A DNA stretch of 64,000 bases from CAZYFH01 sp965249175 (lineage in GTDB: Bacteria; Acidobacteriota; Vicinamibacteria; Vicinamibacterales; UBA8438). The notes under the pieces are model-generated. The model ran no database searches. It worked only from the letters and a program-made list of their open reading frames with translations, and was not told the origin of the DNA. Below are positions 52,455 through 60,944 of this stretch, one piece after another. Position 1 is the first letter of the stretch. Every line of letters starts with the position of its first letter. The position numbers and the translations under genes are program-made. The stretch covers positions 1,922,001-1,986,000 of the forward strand of contig OZ252227.1 of assembly GCA_965249175.1 (NCBI GenBank). Direction: 5' to 3'.

Positions 52455-52459
52455 ACGAC

Positions 52460-53971
52460 ATGCGCATCACGGCAGGCGTGCTCGCCGTCTCCGGCCTTCT
52501 CGCGTGCTCGGCGGTCGGCCTGCGTGCCCAGGGATCGGATCTTCGGCTCGTCGAGGCGGTCAAGCGACAGGATCGCGCGTCGGTGCGCCTCTTGCTGGAG
52601 CGGGGGCTCGACGTGAACGCCGCGTCCGCCGACGGTGCGACCGCGCTGCACTGGACGGCGTATCTCGACGATCTGGCCACGGCCCGACTCCTGATCGCGG
52701 CGGGGGCGAACGCCTCCGCTGCGAACACCCACGGCGTTGTCCCGCTGTCCCTCGCCTGTACGAACGCCAACGCCGCAATGGTCGAGGTGCTGCTCGAGGC
52801 GGGGGCGGATCCCACGGCCGCGGTCGACACGGGCGAGACGGTGCTGATGAGCTGCGCGCGCACCGGCGATCCGGCGGCTGTGACCGCGATCCTGGCGCGC
52901 GGTGCGGATGTGAACGCGAGCGAGTCGGTCGAGGACCAGACGGCGCTGATGTGGGCCGTGGCCGAACGCCATCCGTCTGTCGTGGAGGCGCTGCTCGACC
53001 ATGGTGCTGACCTGTCTCGCCGGTCGCGTGTCCGGCGCCTCGTGATCAGTCGTCGCCTGCAGTCGAATCTCAAGTACGGCGAGCTCGGCCGTCGCTACGG
53101 CACCGACGCCGAGGAGACCGACGTCGGCGGCTTTACCGCGCTGCTGTTCGCGGCACGGCACGGCGATGTCGACTCCGCGCGCCTGCTCCTCGCCGCCGGC
53201 GGCGACGTGAACGACACCGCGCCGGACGGCGCCAGCGCGCTGCTCGTGGCGACGCACAGCGGGCACCGCGCGCTCGCCGCGCTGCTAGTGGCCGGGGGCG
53301 CCAACCCGAACGCGTCGGCCGCCGGCTATACGGCGCTGCACGCGGCGGTCCTGACGGGCGACCGGGACGTGGTTGATGCACTGCTTGCCGCCGGCGCGCG
53401 TCCCGACGCGCAGGTGACCGAGGCGACCCGGGTCACCCGCAACGGTCAGGTGTTGATGATCGGCGAGCATCTGCTGGGTGCGACGCCCTTCGCGCTGGCG
53501 GCCAAGTTCGCCGAGGCCGGCATCATGCGCGCGCTGGTCGCTGCCGGCGCCGATGGGACGCTCCCGCTGCGAAACGGCTGGACGCCGTTGATGCTCGCGG
53601 CGGGCGCCAGCTGGCGGTACGGCGTCTGGGATCGCCGGGATCGCGCGCTCGCACGCGACGTCACCTTTCAGGCGGAGCACATCGACGAGCCGGGGACCCG
53701 CGCGGCGGTCCTCGCGGCATTGGAGGCGGACGCCGATGTGGCCGCCGTCGACGGGGACGGCAATACCGCGGTCCACCACGTGGTCGACAAGGGCTTCGAC
53801 GGCGTCATCGAGCTACTCGTCGAGCACGGCGCCGACCTGAACGCGGCCAACGCGCGCCGCCTCACGCCGCTGGCGCTGGTGACGCGCCGGCGGCAAGGCA
53901 ACCGGGAGGCGGCCCCGGCGACCATCGCCTTGCTTCGGGCGATGGGGGCGCGGGACAGCGGCGCCCGGTAG
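52460..53971 (+). CDS. Secreted ankyrin-repeat protein (second cassette)
   Basis: 503 aa with a signal peptide (MRITAGVLAVSGLLACSAVGLRAQ). About ten ankyrin units, among them DGATALHWTAYLDDLATARLLIAAGAN, HGVVPLSLACTNANAAMVEVLLEAGAD, EDQTALMWAVAERHPSVVEALLDHGAD and DGNTAVHHVVDKGFDGVIELLVEHGAD. The charged interruption after the fifth repeat (LSRRSRVRRLVISRRLQ) stands where the paralogue at 29883 has its own basic break. The gene is five bases after DUF1552 and five before the epimerase, so all four may be one operon. Confidence 0.9.
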   Translation: MRITAGVLAVSGLLACSAVGLRAQGSDLRLVEAVKRQDRASVRLLLERGLDVNAASADGATALHWTAYLDDLATARLLIAAGANASAANTHGVVPLSLACTNANAAMVEVLLEAGADPTAAVDTGETVLMSCARTGDPAAVTAILARGADVNASESVEDQTALMWAVAERHPSVVEALLDHGADLSRRSRVRRLVISRRLQSNLKYGELGRRYGTDAEETDVGGFTALLFAARHGDVDSARLLLAAGGDVNDTAPDGASALLVATHSGHRALAALLVAGGANPNASAAGYTALHAAVLTGDRDVVDALLAAGARPDAQVTEATRVTRNGQVLMIGEHLLGATPFALAAKFAEAGIMRALVAAGADGTLPLRNGWTPLMLAAGASWRYGVWDRRDRALARDVTFQAEHIDEPGTRAAVLAALEADADVAAVDGDGNTAVHHVVDKGFDGVIELLVEHGADLNAANARRLTPLALVTRRRQGNREAAPATIALLRAMGARDSGAR

Positions 53972-53975
53972 CTCC

Positions 53976-54878
53976 GTGGTCGAGCTCCGAACCGGCTCGG
54001 CGGTGCTCGCCGTGTCGCCTGAGGCGGGCGGCACGATCACCCGCTACGCGTCCGAGCACGACGGCGCGGTCATCGAGTGGCTGCGCCCGGCGGCGGCGGA
54101 TGCCGTCGCGCGCCGTGCCGCCGGGGACACGTCGTGTTTTCCGCTGGTGCCGTTCTCGAATCGCATCCGCGACGCGCGGTTTCATTTTCGCGGCCGTCTG
54201 ATCCAGTTGCCGCAGAACTTTCAGCCCGAGCCACATGCGATTCATGGCCATGGCTGGCGCGCCGCGTGGACCATCGTCGACCAGTCGGACACCGGTCTGA
54301 CGATCGATTACCGGCACCCGGCCGGGGCGTGGCCCTGGGCCTATCGGGCCCGGCAGACCTTCTCCCTCGCGCGTGGCGGACTACGGGTCCGATTCAGCGT
54401 GACGAGTGCGGCGTCAGAGCCCATGCCGGTCGGGTTCGGGCTCCACCCGTATTTCACCCGGACACCCGGGGTGCGGGTTCGCGCAGCGGTCGGCCGGATG
54501 TGGCGCGCCGACGAGAACAAGATGCCGGCCGGGCTCGTGGCGCCACCGGCCGATCTGATGATGGATGGCCGCGGGCTGCGCCCGGACGCCACGCCGCTCG
54601 ACAACAACTTCGTCGGGTCCGGCGGCCACGTCCGGATCGAGTGGCCGGAGTGGGACGCGCGGCTCCGCATGACGGCCGACTCGGTCTATGCGTGCCTCGT
54701 GGTCTACACCCCTGAGGGCCGTGACTTCTTCTGCGTGGAACCGGCCACCAACTGCATCGATGCGTTCAACCTGGCCGACGTCGGACGGACCGATACCGGC
54801 ATGCTCGTCCTCGATCCCGGGGGGACGGCAGCCGGCGATGTCACGTTCACGCCGGAGGTCGGCGTCGTGGCTCGCTGA
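53976..54878 (+). CDS. Aldose 1-epimerase
   Basis: 300 aa, galactose mutarotase fold. Conserved landmarks: FPLVPFSNRIRDARFHFRG (about 50-68), HAIHGHGWRAAW (about 89-100, acid His), GFGLHPYFTR (about 149-158, catalytic His) and LDNNFVG with FFCVEPATNCIDAFN (catalytic Glu) near the end. It interconverts alpha and beta sugar anomers in the cytoplasm. GTG 53976 is four bases after the ankyrin stop codon, with no good Shine-Dalgarno sequence, so it probably depends on translation of the gene before it. Confidence 0.88.
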   Translation: MVELRTGSAVLAVSPEAGGTITRYASEHDGAVIEWLRPAAADAVARRAAGDTSCFPLVPFSNRIRDARFHFRGRLIQLPQNFQPEPHAIHGHGWRAAWTIVDQSDTGLTIDYRHPAGAWPWAYRARQTFSLARGGLRVRFSVTSAASEPMPVGFGLHPYFTRTPGVRVRAAVGRMWRADENKMPAGLVAPPADLMMDGRGLRPDATPLDNNFVGSGGHVRIEWPEWDARLRMTADSVYACLVVYTPEGRDFFCVEPATNCIDAFNLADVGRTDTGMLVLDPGGTAAGDVTFTPEVGVVAR

Positions 54879-54958
54879 CCGTCGGCGTCGAACGGCTCCA
54901 CGGCCTCCGCCCACATCGCGCGGCGGGGCGAGTGTAGGCGTTCAGCCGAGCTACTCGA

Positions 54959-55357
54959 CTAGCCGTCGACCTTGGTGAAGTACGTCAGTCCGCCGCCGCC
55001 TGCCACCATGTAGGGGCCGATCTTCCCATTGAAACCGGACTCCTGACGCCAGGCGATATAGGACTGCTGCAACTCCTTGGAATCCCAAATTTCGTAAAAC
55101 ACCACGTGACCGGGGTTGTCCTGGTCCACGTAGATATCGAAGAGGCGACAGCCTTCGCGCGCTCGTGTGTCCGGTGCCGCTTCGATCATCAGCGCGAGGA
55201 ACTCATCGATCTTCGCGGGATCCACCTGAAGGTCGATGGTCAGAAACAGTGCCCCATCCGGCGTGGACACAGCTTGCGTCTCGGCTGACGGCGCGGTGTT
55301 GGCCGCGACGAGCGTGGCGCAGACGAGGATCAGGGCAAGTAGGCGTCCATGTCGCAT
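54959..55357 (-). CDS. Exported ABM-domain (antibiotic biosynthesis monooxygenase-like) protein
   Basis: 132 aa with a signal peptide (MRHGRLLALILVCATLVAANTAPSAE). The mature part is one ABM ferredoxin-like domain: ALFLTIDLQVDPAKIDEFLALMIEAAPDTRAREGCRLFDIYVDQDNPGHVVFYEIWDSKELQQSY. Such domains dimerise and often act on aromatic or haem substrates without a metal. Export is unusual for the family. AAGGAG lies seven bases before ATG 55357; an in-frame ATG at 55411 is not needed. It diverges from the M3 peptidase gene. Confidence 0.82.
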   Translation of the reverse strand: MRHGRLLALILVCATLVAANTAPSAETQAVSTPDGALFLTIDLQVDPAKIDEFLALMIEAAPDTRAREGCRLFDIYVDQDNPGHVVFYEIWDSKELQQSYIAWRQESGFNGKIGPYMVAGGGGLTYFTKVDG

Positions 55358-55479
55358 GTGCGTTCTCCTTTTCGAAGCCGAAGTCGGGTGATCGATGAGA
55401 CGGGTGTCCATCCTAGCGTGTTGTGTTTGTTTCGCAAAGACGCGGCGCGATTAGTGCGGCGAAAGTGGTATGTTGCACG

Positions 55480-57633
55480 ATGATGATGGTGACAAGGGTG
55501 CTCTCCAGGGTGACGATCATGTCCATGGCCGTGTGGGCCGCCGGCTGCGGCGGATCGAGCTCGGACGGGGCGGCGACGGAGGCCGGGTCGGAGGCGAACC
55601 CGCTCCTCACGCCGAGCACGTTGCCGTATCAGCTGCCGCCGTTCGATCGGATCGAGAACGCGCACTACCGGCCCGCCTTCGAGCGGGGCATGGCGGAGCA
55701 TCTGACCGAGATCGACGCGATCATCGGGGTGAGCGATCCGGCGACGCTGGAGAATACCCTCGTGCCGCTCGAGCGCTCGGGCGAGCTGCTCACGCGTGTG
55801 GAGAGCGTGTTCTTCATCCTCAACTCCGCCGATACCAACGACGTCATGGACGAGATTCGGGCGGAGATCGCACCAAAGCTGGCCGCACACCGGGACAGAA
55901 TCCTCCTGAATGCCGATCTGTTCGCCCGGGTGAAGGCGCTGTACGACCAGCGTGACGCGTTGGACATCGACGCCCAGTCACGACGTCTGATCGGCGAGTA
56001 CTACACCGATTTCGTGCGCGCCGGCGCCGAGCTGCCCGAGGCCGAGAAGACGCGCATGCAGGAGATCAACGCCGAGCTGGCCGGCCTCGAAACCACGTTC
56101 AGCCAGAACGTGCTGGATGAGGTCAACGCCGCGGCCGTCGTCGTCGAGTCACGCGACGCCCTTGCCGGCCTGTCGGAGAATCGGATTGCCGCGGCCGCGG
56201 AGGCGGCCGCCGCACGAGGCATGGATGGGCAATACGTGCTGGCCCTCCTCAACACGAGCGGTCAGCCACCGTTGTCATCCCTGAAAGACCGCGCACTGCG
56301 CGAGCAAATCATGACGACATCGCTCGCGCGCGGCAGCCAGGGCGGCGAGTTCGACAACCGGGAGACCATCGTGCGGATGGCCAGGCTGCGCGCCGAACGC
56401 GCGTCCATGTTGGGGTATCCGACCCACGCGGCCTATGTTCTGGACCAGCAAACGGCACGGAGCGTCGACGCCGTCAACGAACGGCTGGCAAGCCTGGCGC
56501 CGCCCGCCGTCGCGAACGCCACGCGCGAGAGGGCGGATCTACAGGCGATGGTCGACAGCGCCGGCGAGGACATCGACGTCGCCGCGTGGGACTGGGCGTA
56601 TTACACGGAGCAGGTGCGCGCGGCCCGATTCGACTTCGATGCATCGCAGCTTCGGCCGTATTTCGAGATGGGCAACGTGCTCGAGAACGGGGTGTTCCAC
56701 GCCGCGACCGAGCTCTACGGTCTCACATTCGAGGAGCGGACCGAGCTGGCGGTCTATCACCCGGACGTGCGGGTCTTCGAGGTCTTCGATGTCGGGCGGG
56801 AGCCGCTGGGCTTGTTCCTGGCGGACTACTATGCTCGCCCGTCGAAGCGCGGCGGCGCATGGATGAACGCCTACGTGACCCAGTCGGACCTCCTGGGGAC
56901 GAGGCCGGTCATCGCCAACCATCTCAACGTGCCCAAGCCGCCGGCCGGCGAGCCCACGCTGCTGACGTTCGACGAGGTGCGGACGATGTTCCACGAGTTC
57001 GGCCACTCACTGCATGGCCTGTTCTCGGCCGTCCGCTATCCCTACTTCGCGGGAACGCGCGTACCCCGCGACTTCGTTGAGTACCCATCCCAGGTGAACG
57101 AGATGTGGGCGACGTGGCCATCGGTGCTGAAAAACTACGCGACCCATCACGAAACCGGCGCACCGATGCCCACCGCACTGCTCGACAAGGTACTCGCGAC
57201 CGCGACGTTCAATCAGGGCTTCGCCACGACCGAGTATCTGGCCGCCTCATTGCTCGACCAGGCGTGGCATCAAATTACGGCCGACCAGGTCCCGAATGCC
57301 GACGGCGTGCGCGCCTTCGAGCGCGCGGCCTTGGCCGACGCCGGTGTGGCGCTCGACGCGGTGCCGCCCCGCTATCGCAGCACGTACTTCTCGCACATCT
57401 GGAGCAGCGGCTATTCGGCTGGGTACTACTCGTATATCTGGGCCGAGGTGCTCGACGCCGACTCGGTGGAGTGGTTCAAGGAGCACGGCGGGCTGACCCG
57501 CGAGAACGGCGACCACTTTCGACAGCGACTGCTGTCGAAGGGTGGCAGTGTCGACGCGATGGCGCTGTTTCGGCAGTTTCGCGGCGCCGACCCCGACATC
57601 GGGCCGCTGCTCGCGCGCCGCGGCTTGAACTAA
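55480..57633 (+). CDS. M3 family metallopeptidase lipoprotein (Dcp/oligopeptidase-like)
   Basis: 717 aa. Lipobox at Cys23 (MSMAVWAAGCGGS) places it on the envelope. Helical N-terminal half (LPPFDRIENAHYRPAFERGMAEHLTEIDAI) is the oligopeptidase A/Dcp type. The zinc site HEFGHSLHGLFS starts at H505; the third ligand is in the following ...EYPSQVNEMW stretch (Glu). C-terminal GYYSYIWAEVLDADSVEWFKE is also conserved. It should trim short peptides, releasing dipeptides from the C-terminus if Dcp-like. ATG 55480 follows TATGTT by five bases and there is no Shine-Dalgarno sequence, so it may be another leaderless gene; ATG 55519 is an alternative start. Confidence 0.9.
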   Translation: MMMVTRVLSRVTIMSMAVWAAGCGGSSSDGAATEAGSEANPLLTPSTLPYQLPPFDRIENAHYRPAFERGMAEHLTEIDAIIGVSDPATLENTLVPLERSGELLTRVESVFFILNSADTNDVMDEIRAEIAPKLAAHRDRILLNADLFARVKALYDQRDALDIDAQSRRLIGEYYTDFVRAGAELPEAEKTRMQEINAELAGLETTFSQNVLDEVNAAAVVVESRDALAGLSENRIAAAAEAAAARGMDGQYVLALLNTSGQPPLSSLKDRALREQIMTTSLARGSQGGEFDNRETIVRMARLRAERASMLGYPTHAAYVLDQQTARSVDAVNERLASLAPPAVANATRERADLQAMVDSAGEDIDVAAWDWAYYTEQVRAARFDFDASQLRPYFEMGNVLENGVFHAATELYGLTFEERTELAVYHPDVRVFEVFDVGREPLGLFLADYYARPSKRGGAWMNAYVTQSDLLGTRPVIANHLNVPKPPAGEPTLLTFDEVRTMFHEFGHSLHGLFSAVRYPYFAGTRVPRDFVEYPSQVNEMWATWPSVLKNYATHHETGAPMPTALLDKVLATATFNQGFATTEYLAASLLDQAWHQITADQVPNADGVRAFERAALADAGVALDAVPPRYRSTYFSHIWSSGYSAGYYSYIWAEVLDADSVEWFKEHGGLTRENGDHFRQRLLSKGGSVDAMALFRQFRGADPDIGPLLARRGLN

Positions 57634-57711
57634 CCCCAGAGCTCACTTCGGTTGATACGGATGGCGCGGGATTGGGCGCCAACTGGTCTGTCCGGTCCAC
57701 GAGGCACGCAC

Positions 57712-58602
57712 ATGGCGCACACCGGGCTTTACGTGTTCGGCACATCCGTCCTGTGGGGGCAAGGACACGACCGGGCGACCAAGCTGCACACGCGTCTCGC
57801 GACGTGGTTGCGCGGCAGGCACAGCCGCACCGTCGCGGTCAGGCACTTCGCGCATTCCGGGGCGGTGCTGGTCGGTGGCTCGCGCGCGACGCGTCTCCAC
57901 GGCGAGGTGCCCACGCCGTTTCCATCCGTCCTACGGCAGATCCGCCTCGCGCCGCCGCCGACCGAGCAGCGAGTCTGCGTCCTGGTCGACGGCGGCATCA
58001 ACGACGTGGGCGTGTTCAACATCGTCAACCCGCAGTTCTCTCGAACCAGGCTCAAGCAGAAGATCGCCGGCGCGTGCCATCTCGATATGGGGACGGTGCT
58101 CGCCGCCATCGGCAGGAAGTACCGCGGTGCGGACGTTGTCGTGCTCGGGTACTACCAGATCCTGGCCGACAGGATCAGACGGCAAACGGACCTCCTCGCG
58201 CTCCTGGATGTCTGGAATCTCGCGGAACCGGCGAGCGTGGGGAGGACCAACCTTGTCGCCCGGGCCGTCGGGAACAGCAAACTGTTCCGCGACGAGTCTG
58301 ACCGCCAGCTCCGACGCGCTGTCCGCGCGGCCAACCGCAAGGCCACCGGCACCATCCGATTCGTGCCGTCGACGTATCTGCCTGCGAATGGACTGTTCGG
58401 CCGCGACCCGCTGCTCTTCGGTCTTGGCGATCGCGACCCACAACTCGACGACCGGGTGCTTCCGTGCTGGCGGGCGGTCCGGCGGGGGAGAACCAAGCTC
58501 AACTGCTACCTGGCGGCTATCGGTCATCCAAATAAGCGGGGTGTCACGCGCTATCTCCGCGGCGTGAAACAGGCCCTGAACAACCTTGGACCAGGGGTAT
58601 AA
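57712..58602 (+). CDS. SGNH/GDSL-like hydrolase
   Basis: 296 aa, no clear signal peptide. The N-terminus YVFGTSVLWGQGHD resembles block I of SGNH enzymes (GDS-x-x-x-G) with Thr in place of Asp; Ser12 would be the nucleophile. VLVDGGINDVGVFN (about 105-118) supplies the oxyanion Asn, and YLAAIGHPNKRGVTRY near residue 280 the catalytic His, though the usual DxxH Asp is replaced. ATG 57712 is chosen over upstream TTG/ATG codons at 57652 and 57661, since GAGG lies nine bases before it. The substrate is unknown. Its stop codon overlaps the -10 box of the next promoter. Confidence 0.65.
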   Translation: MAHTGLYVFGTSVLWGQGHDRATKLHTRLATWLRGRHSRTVAVRHFAHSGAVLVGGSRATRLHGEVPTPFPSVLRQIRLAPPPTEQRVCVLVDGGINDVGVFNIVNPQFSRTRLKQKIAGACHLDMGTVLAAIGRKYRGADVVVLGYYQILADRIRRQTDLLALLDVWNLAEPASVGRTNLVARAVGNSKLFRDESDRQLRRAVRAANRKATGTIRFVPSTYLPANGLFGRDPLLFGLGDRDPQLDDRVLPCWRAVRRGRTKLNCYLAAIGHPNKRGVTRYLRGVKQALNNLGPGV

Positions 58603-58603
58603 T
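58576..58603 (+). promoter_or_regulatory. Promoter with consensus -10 for the molybdenum oxidoreductase gene
   Basis: TATAAT at 58598-58603, 16 bases after CTGAAC (58576-58581), a weak -35. The gene starts at 58652 with GGGAG eight bases upstream, so this transcript has a normal leader. Confidence 0.5.
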
Positions 58604-58651
58604 TCGTCTTTCCGACACCGGCATCGGTCGCCCCGCATGGGAGCACAGCAG

Positions 58652-59821
58652 ATGACGACCCACAAGACGCGTCGTGACGTGATCAAAGGCAGTCTCGCAA
58701 TGGCGGGGCTCGGCGTCCTCGGTCTGCCGGAATGGGCGCTACCCGCGCTCGCGCAGGGCGAGTCGCTCATGGAGTTCACCGACCTGCCCGACGAGATCGT
58801 CCTGCGGCGGACGCCGGATCGCCGCATCATCGACGTCCGCCATATCGACGGGTTCTTCACGCCGATCAACCAGTTCTTCACGACGCAGCACTATGGCCAT
58901 CCCGAGATCGACACCGCGGTCTATCGCCTCCGGGTCTCTGGCCTCGTTGACGAGCCGCTTGCACTCTCGCTCGCCGATTTGCGCGCAATGCCCAGCCGCG
59001 AGCTCGTCTTTGGCTTTGAATGCTCGGGCAACCGGGGTCCCCTCAACGGCTTGTCGAGTAACGGGCGCTGGACCGGTGTGCCGCTGCGCGCGGTGCTCGA
59101 GCGCGCCGGCGTCAAGGCCGACGCTCGGGAGTTCGTCTTCTTCGGCGCCGACCACGGCGAGGAGGAGGTGGTGTTCCGCGACCGGCCGCCCGTGACCGTC
59201 GACCAGCAATACGGCCGAAGCCTCCCGCGCGACCGTGCGCTATCGGATGAGCCGCTGCTCGCCTACGCGTTGAACGGCGAGCCGTTGACGGCCTTCCAGG
59301 GGCGCCCGCTGCGGTTGCTGGTGCCAGGCTGGTATGGGGCGCCCAACGTCAAATACCTCTCTGAGATCCACGTCCAGGTCGACCAATACCTCGGCAAGTA
59401 CCAGGCGCGCTGGTATCGCACGTTGAAGGGGGAGATGGTCAACGGCGAGATGAAGTGGAAGGAAACGGCGATCAGCACCATGCGGCTGAAGTCGTATATC
59501 GCGCGCGTGACGGCCACTGGCGGCGGGCACAACGTGTTCGGCGTCATCATGCACGACGGCACCCCGATCCGCTCGGTCGAGGTAAGGGTGGACGACGGCG
59601 CGTGGATGCCCGCGACGATCGATCCGGCGACGACGGGCGAGAAGTACTCCTGGCGGTTCTTCAACTACACGTGGAACGGCGCGACACTCGGCGAGCATAC
59701 GGTCGTCTCGCGCGCCACCGACGCCAACGGCTATGTGCAGCCGACGGCGGAACAGCTCGAGGTCAAGAGGACGTTCCTCGAGCACAACGCGCAGCATCCG
59801 CGCACGGTGATCATCGCGTAG
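58652..59821 (+). CDS. Molybdopterin-dependent oxidoreductase, sulfite oxidase family
   Basis: 389 aa. Tat signal TRRDVIKGSLAMAGLGVLG. Moco domain: FFTPINQFFTTQHYGHPEIDTAVYRLRVSGLVDEPL, with molybdenum ligand Cys124 in FGFECSGNRGPLNG, and PGWYGAPNVKYLSEIHVQ. The C-terminal Ig-like dimerisation domain is present (VFGVIMHDGTPIRSVEVRVDDGAWMPA). It is a distinct member from the SoxC-like enzyme at 42490 and has no cytochrome gene beside it. The substrate may be sulfite or another oxyanion. ATG 58652 is chosen for its Shine-Dalgarno spacing; ATG 58637 is possible. The NHL propeller gene follows by 23 bases. Confidence 0.88.
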   Translation: MTTHKTRRDVIKGSLAMAGLGVLGLPEWALPALAQGESLMEFTDLPDEIVLRRTPDRRIIDVRHIDGFFTPINQFFTTQHYGHPEIDTAVYRLRVSGLVDEPLALSLADLRAMPSRELVFGFECSGNRGPLNGLSSNGRWTGVPLRAVLERAGVKADAREFVFFGADHGEEEVVFRDRPPVTVDQQYGRSLPRDRALSDEPLLAYALNGEPLTAFQGRPLRLLVPGWYGAPNVKYLSEIHVQVDQYLGKYQARWYRTLKGEMVNGEMKWKETAISTMRLKSYIARVTATGGGHNVFGVIMHDGTPIRSVEVRVDDGAWMPATIDPATTGEKYSWRFFNYTWNGATLGEHTVVSRATDANGYVQPTAEQLEVKRTFLEHNAQHPRTVIIA

Positions 59822-59844
59822 TGCGGACTCTTCGAGGTGTGATC

Positions 59845-60897
59845 ATGTCGCAGGCCAGTCGAGTTGCACTCATCGTCGCAGTGGCCGCCATCGTGGCGTT
59901 CGGCGCGGCGGTCGAGGCTGCCGCCCAGGTGCTCCCGAATCCGTATCGTCAGGTCGATGGCTGGGCCAAGTTGCCGGCCGGCAGGTCGATGGGCGCCGTC
60001 GGCGGCGTCACGACGGACGATGATGCCAGCCACATCTGGGCCGTGATCCGCTGTGATGCGACCGCTCCGGATCGATTCGGCAACGAGTGTCTCGACTCCG
60101 ATCTGGATCCCGTGGTGCAGTTCGATCTCGAGGGCAACGTCGTCACGAGCTTCGGCGGCGGGCTCTTCATCTGGCCGCACGGGATCGACGTTGACTCGGA
60201 GGGCAACGTCTGGGTCACCGATGCGGTCGCCGAGGCGCGCACGCCGCCGGGGACGCGCGGGCACCAGGTGATCAAGTTCAGCCCGCGGGGTGAGGTGCTC
60301 ATGACCCTCGGCACGCCGGGCACGCCTGGGGGCGGTCGCGATCACTTCAACGCGCCGTCCGACGTCGTGGTCGCCGACAACGGCGACGTCTTCGTGGCGG
60401 ATGGGCACGGCAACGAGACGAACAACCGCGTCGTGAAGTTTTCGAGGGACGGGACGTATATCAAGGAGTGGGGCAAGACGGGCTACGCACCGGGCGAGTT
60501 CCGGACGCTGCACGCCATCTCCATGGATAACGACGGGCGGATCTACGTCGGCGATCGGTCGAACAACCGAGTCCAGATCTTCGACCAGGAGGGCGCGTTC
60601 ATCGCGCAGTGGAACCAATTCGGTCGACCGAGTGGCGTCTTTTTCGACGACCACGGCAAGATCTACGTGGCCGACTCGGAGTCGGACGACCTGCAGAACC
60701 CTGGATGGGAGATGGGCATCCGCATCGGTGAAGTGGCGACCGGGTGGGTGACCGAGTTCATCCTCTACCCCTGGGGCGACCCGCGCGACCCGGCCGGGAA
60801 CGGCGCGGAGTTCGTGGCGGTCGACCGCAACGGCAACATCTATGGGGGCGAGCCCCGTCCGAGACGGCTCCAGAAGTACGTTAGGGTGAGGCCCTAA
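59845..60897 (+). CDS. NHL-repeat beta-propeller, peptidyl-alpha-hydroxyglycine amidating-lyase-like, copy 2
   Basis: 350 aa with a signal peptide (VALIVAVAAIVAFGAAVEAAAQ). Blades are of the amidating-lyase type: FIWPHGIDVDSEGNVWVTDA, FNAPSDVVVADNGDVFVADGHGNETNNRVVKFS, RTLHAISMDNDGRIYVGDRSNNRVQIFD, RPSGVFFDDHGKIYVADSES. Histidines at the starts of two blades (WPHGI, LHAIS) match zinc ligands of PAL. It resembles the family more closely than the copy at 14032. GAGG at 59834-59837 gives ATG 59845 good spacing. It probably shares a transcript with the molybdenum enzyme. Confidence 0.85.
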   Translation: MSQASRVALIVAVAAIVAFGAAVEAAAQVLPNPYRQVDGWAKLPAGRSMGAVGGVTTDDDASHIWAVIRCDATAPDRFGNECLDSDLDPVVQFDLEGNVVTSFGGGLFIWPHGIDVDSEGNVWVTDAVAEARTPPGTRGHQVIKFSPRGEVLMTLGTPGTPGGGRDHFNAPSDVVVADNGDVFVADGHGNETNNRVVKFSRDGTYIKEWGKTGYAPGEFRTLHAISMDNDGRIYVGDRSNNRVQIFDQEGAFIAQWNQFGRPSGVFFDDHGKIYVADSESDDLQNPGWEMGIRIGEVATGWVTEFILYPWGDPRDPAGNGAEFVAVDRNGNIYGGEPRPRRLQKYVRVRP

Positions 60898-60932
60898 CCA
60901 GACACGATCTCCGGCCGCACACGCAGATACCC

Positions 60933-60938
60933 CATAAT
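60933..60938 (+). promoter_or_regulatory. -10-like box (CATAAT) six bases before the dehydrogenase start
   Basis: CATAAT at 60933-60938, six bases, then GTG 60945. Same leaderless layout as five other genes here, with a weaker hexamer. Confidence 0.45.
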
Positions 60939-60944
60939 TTACCG

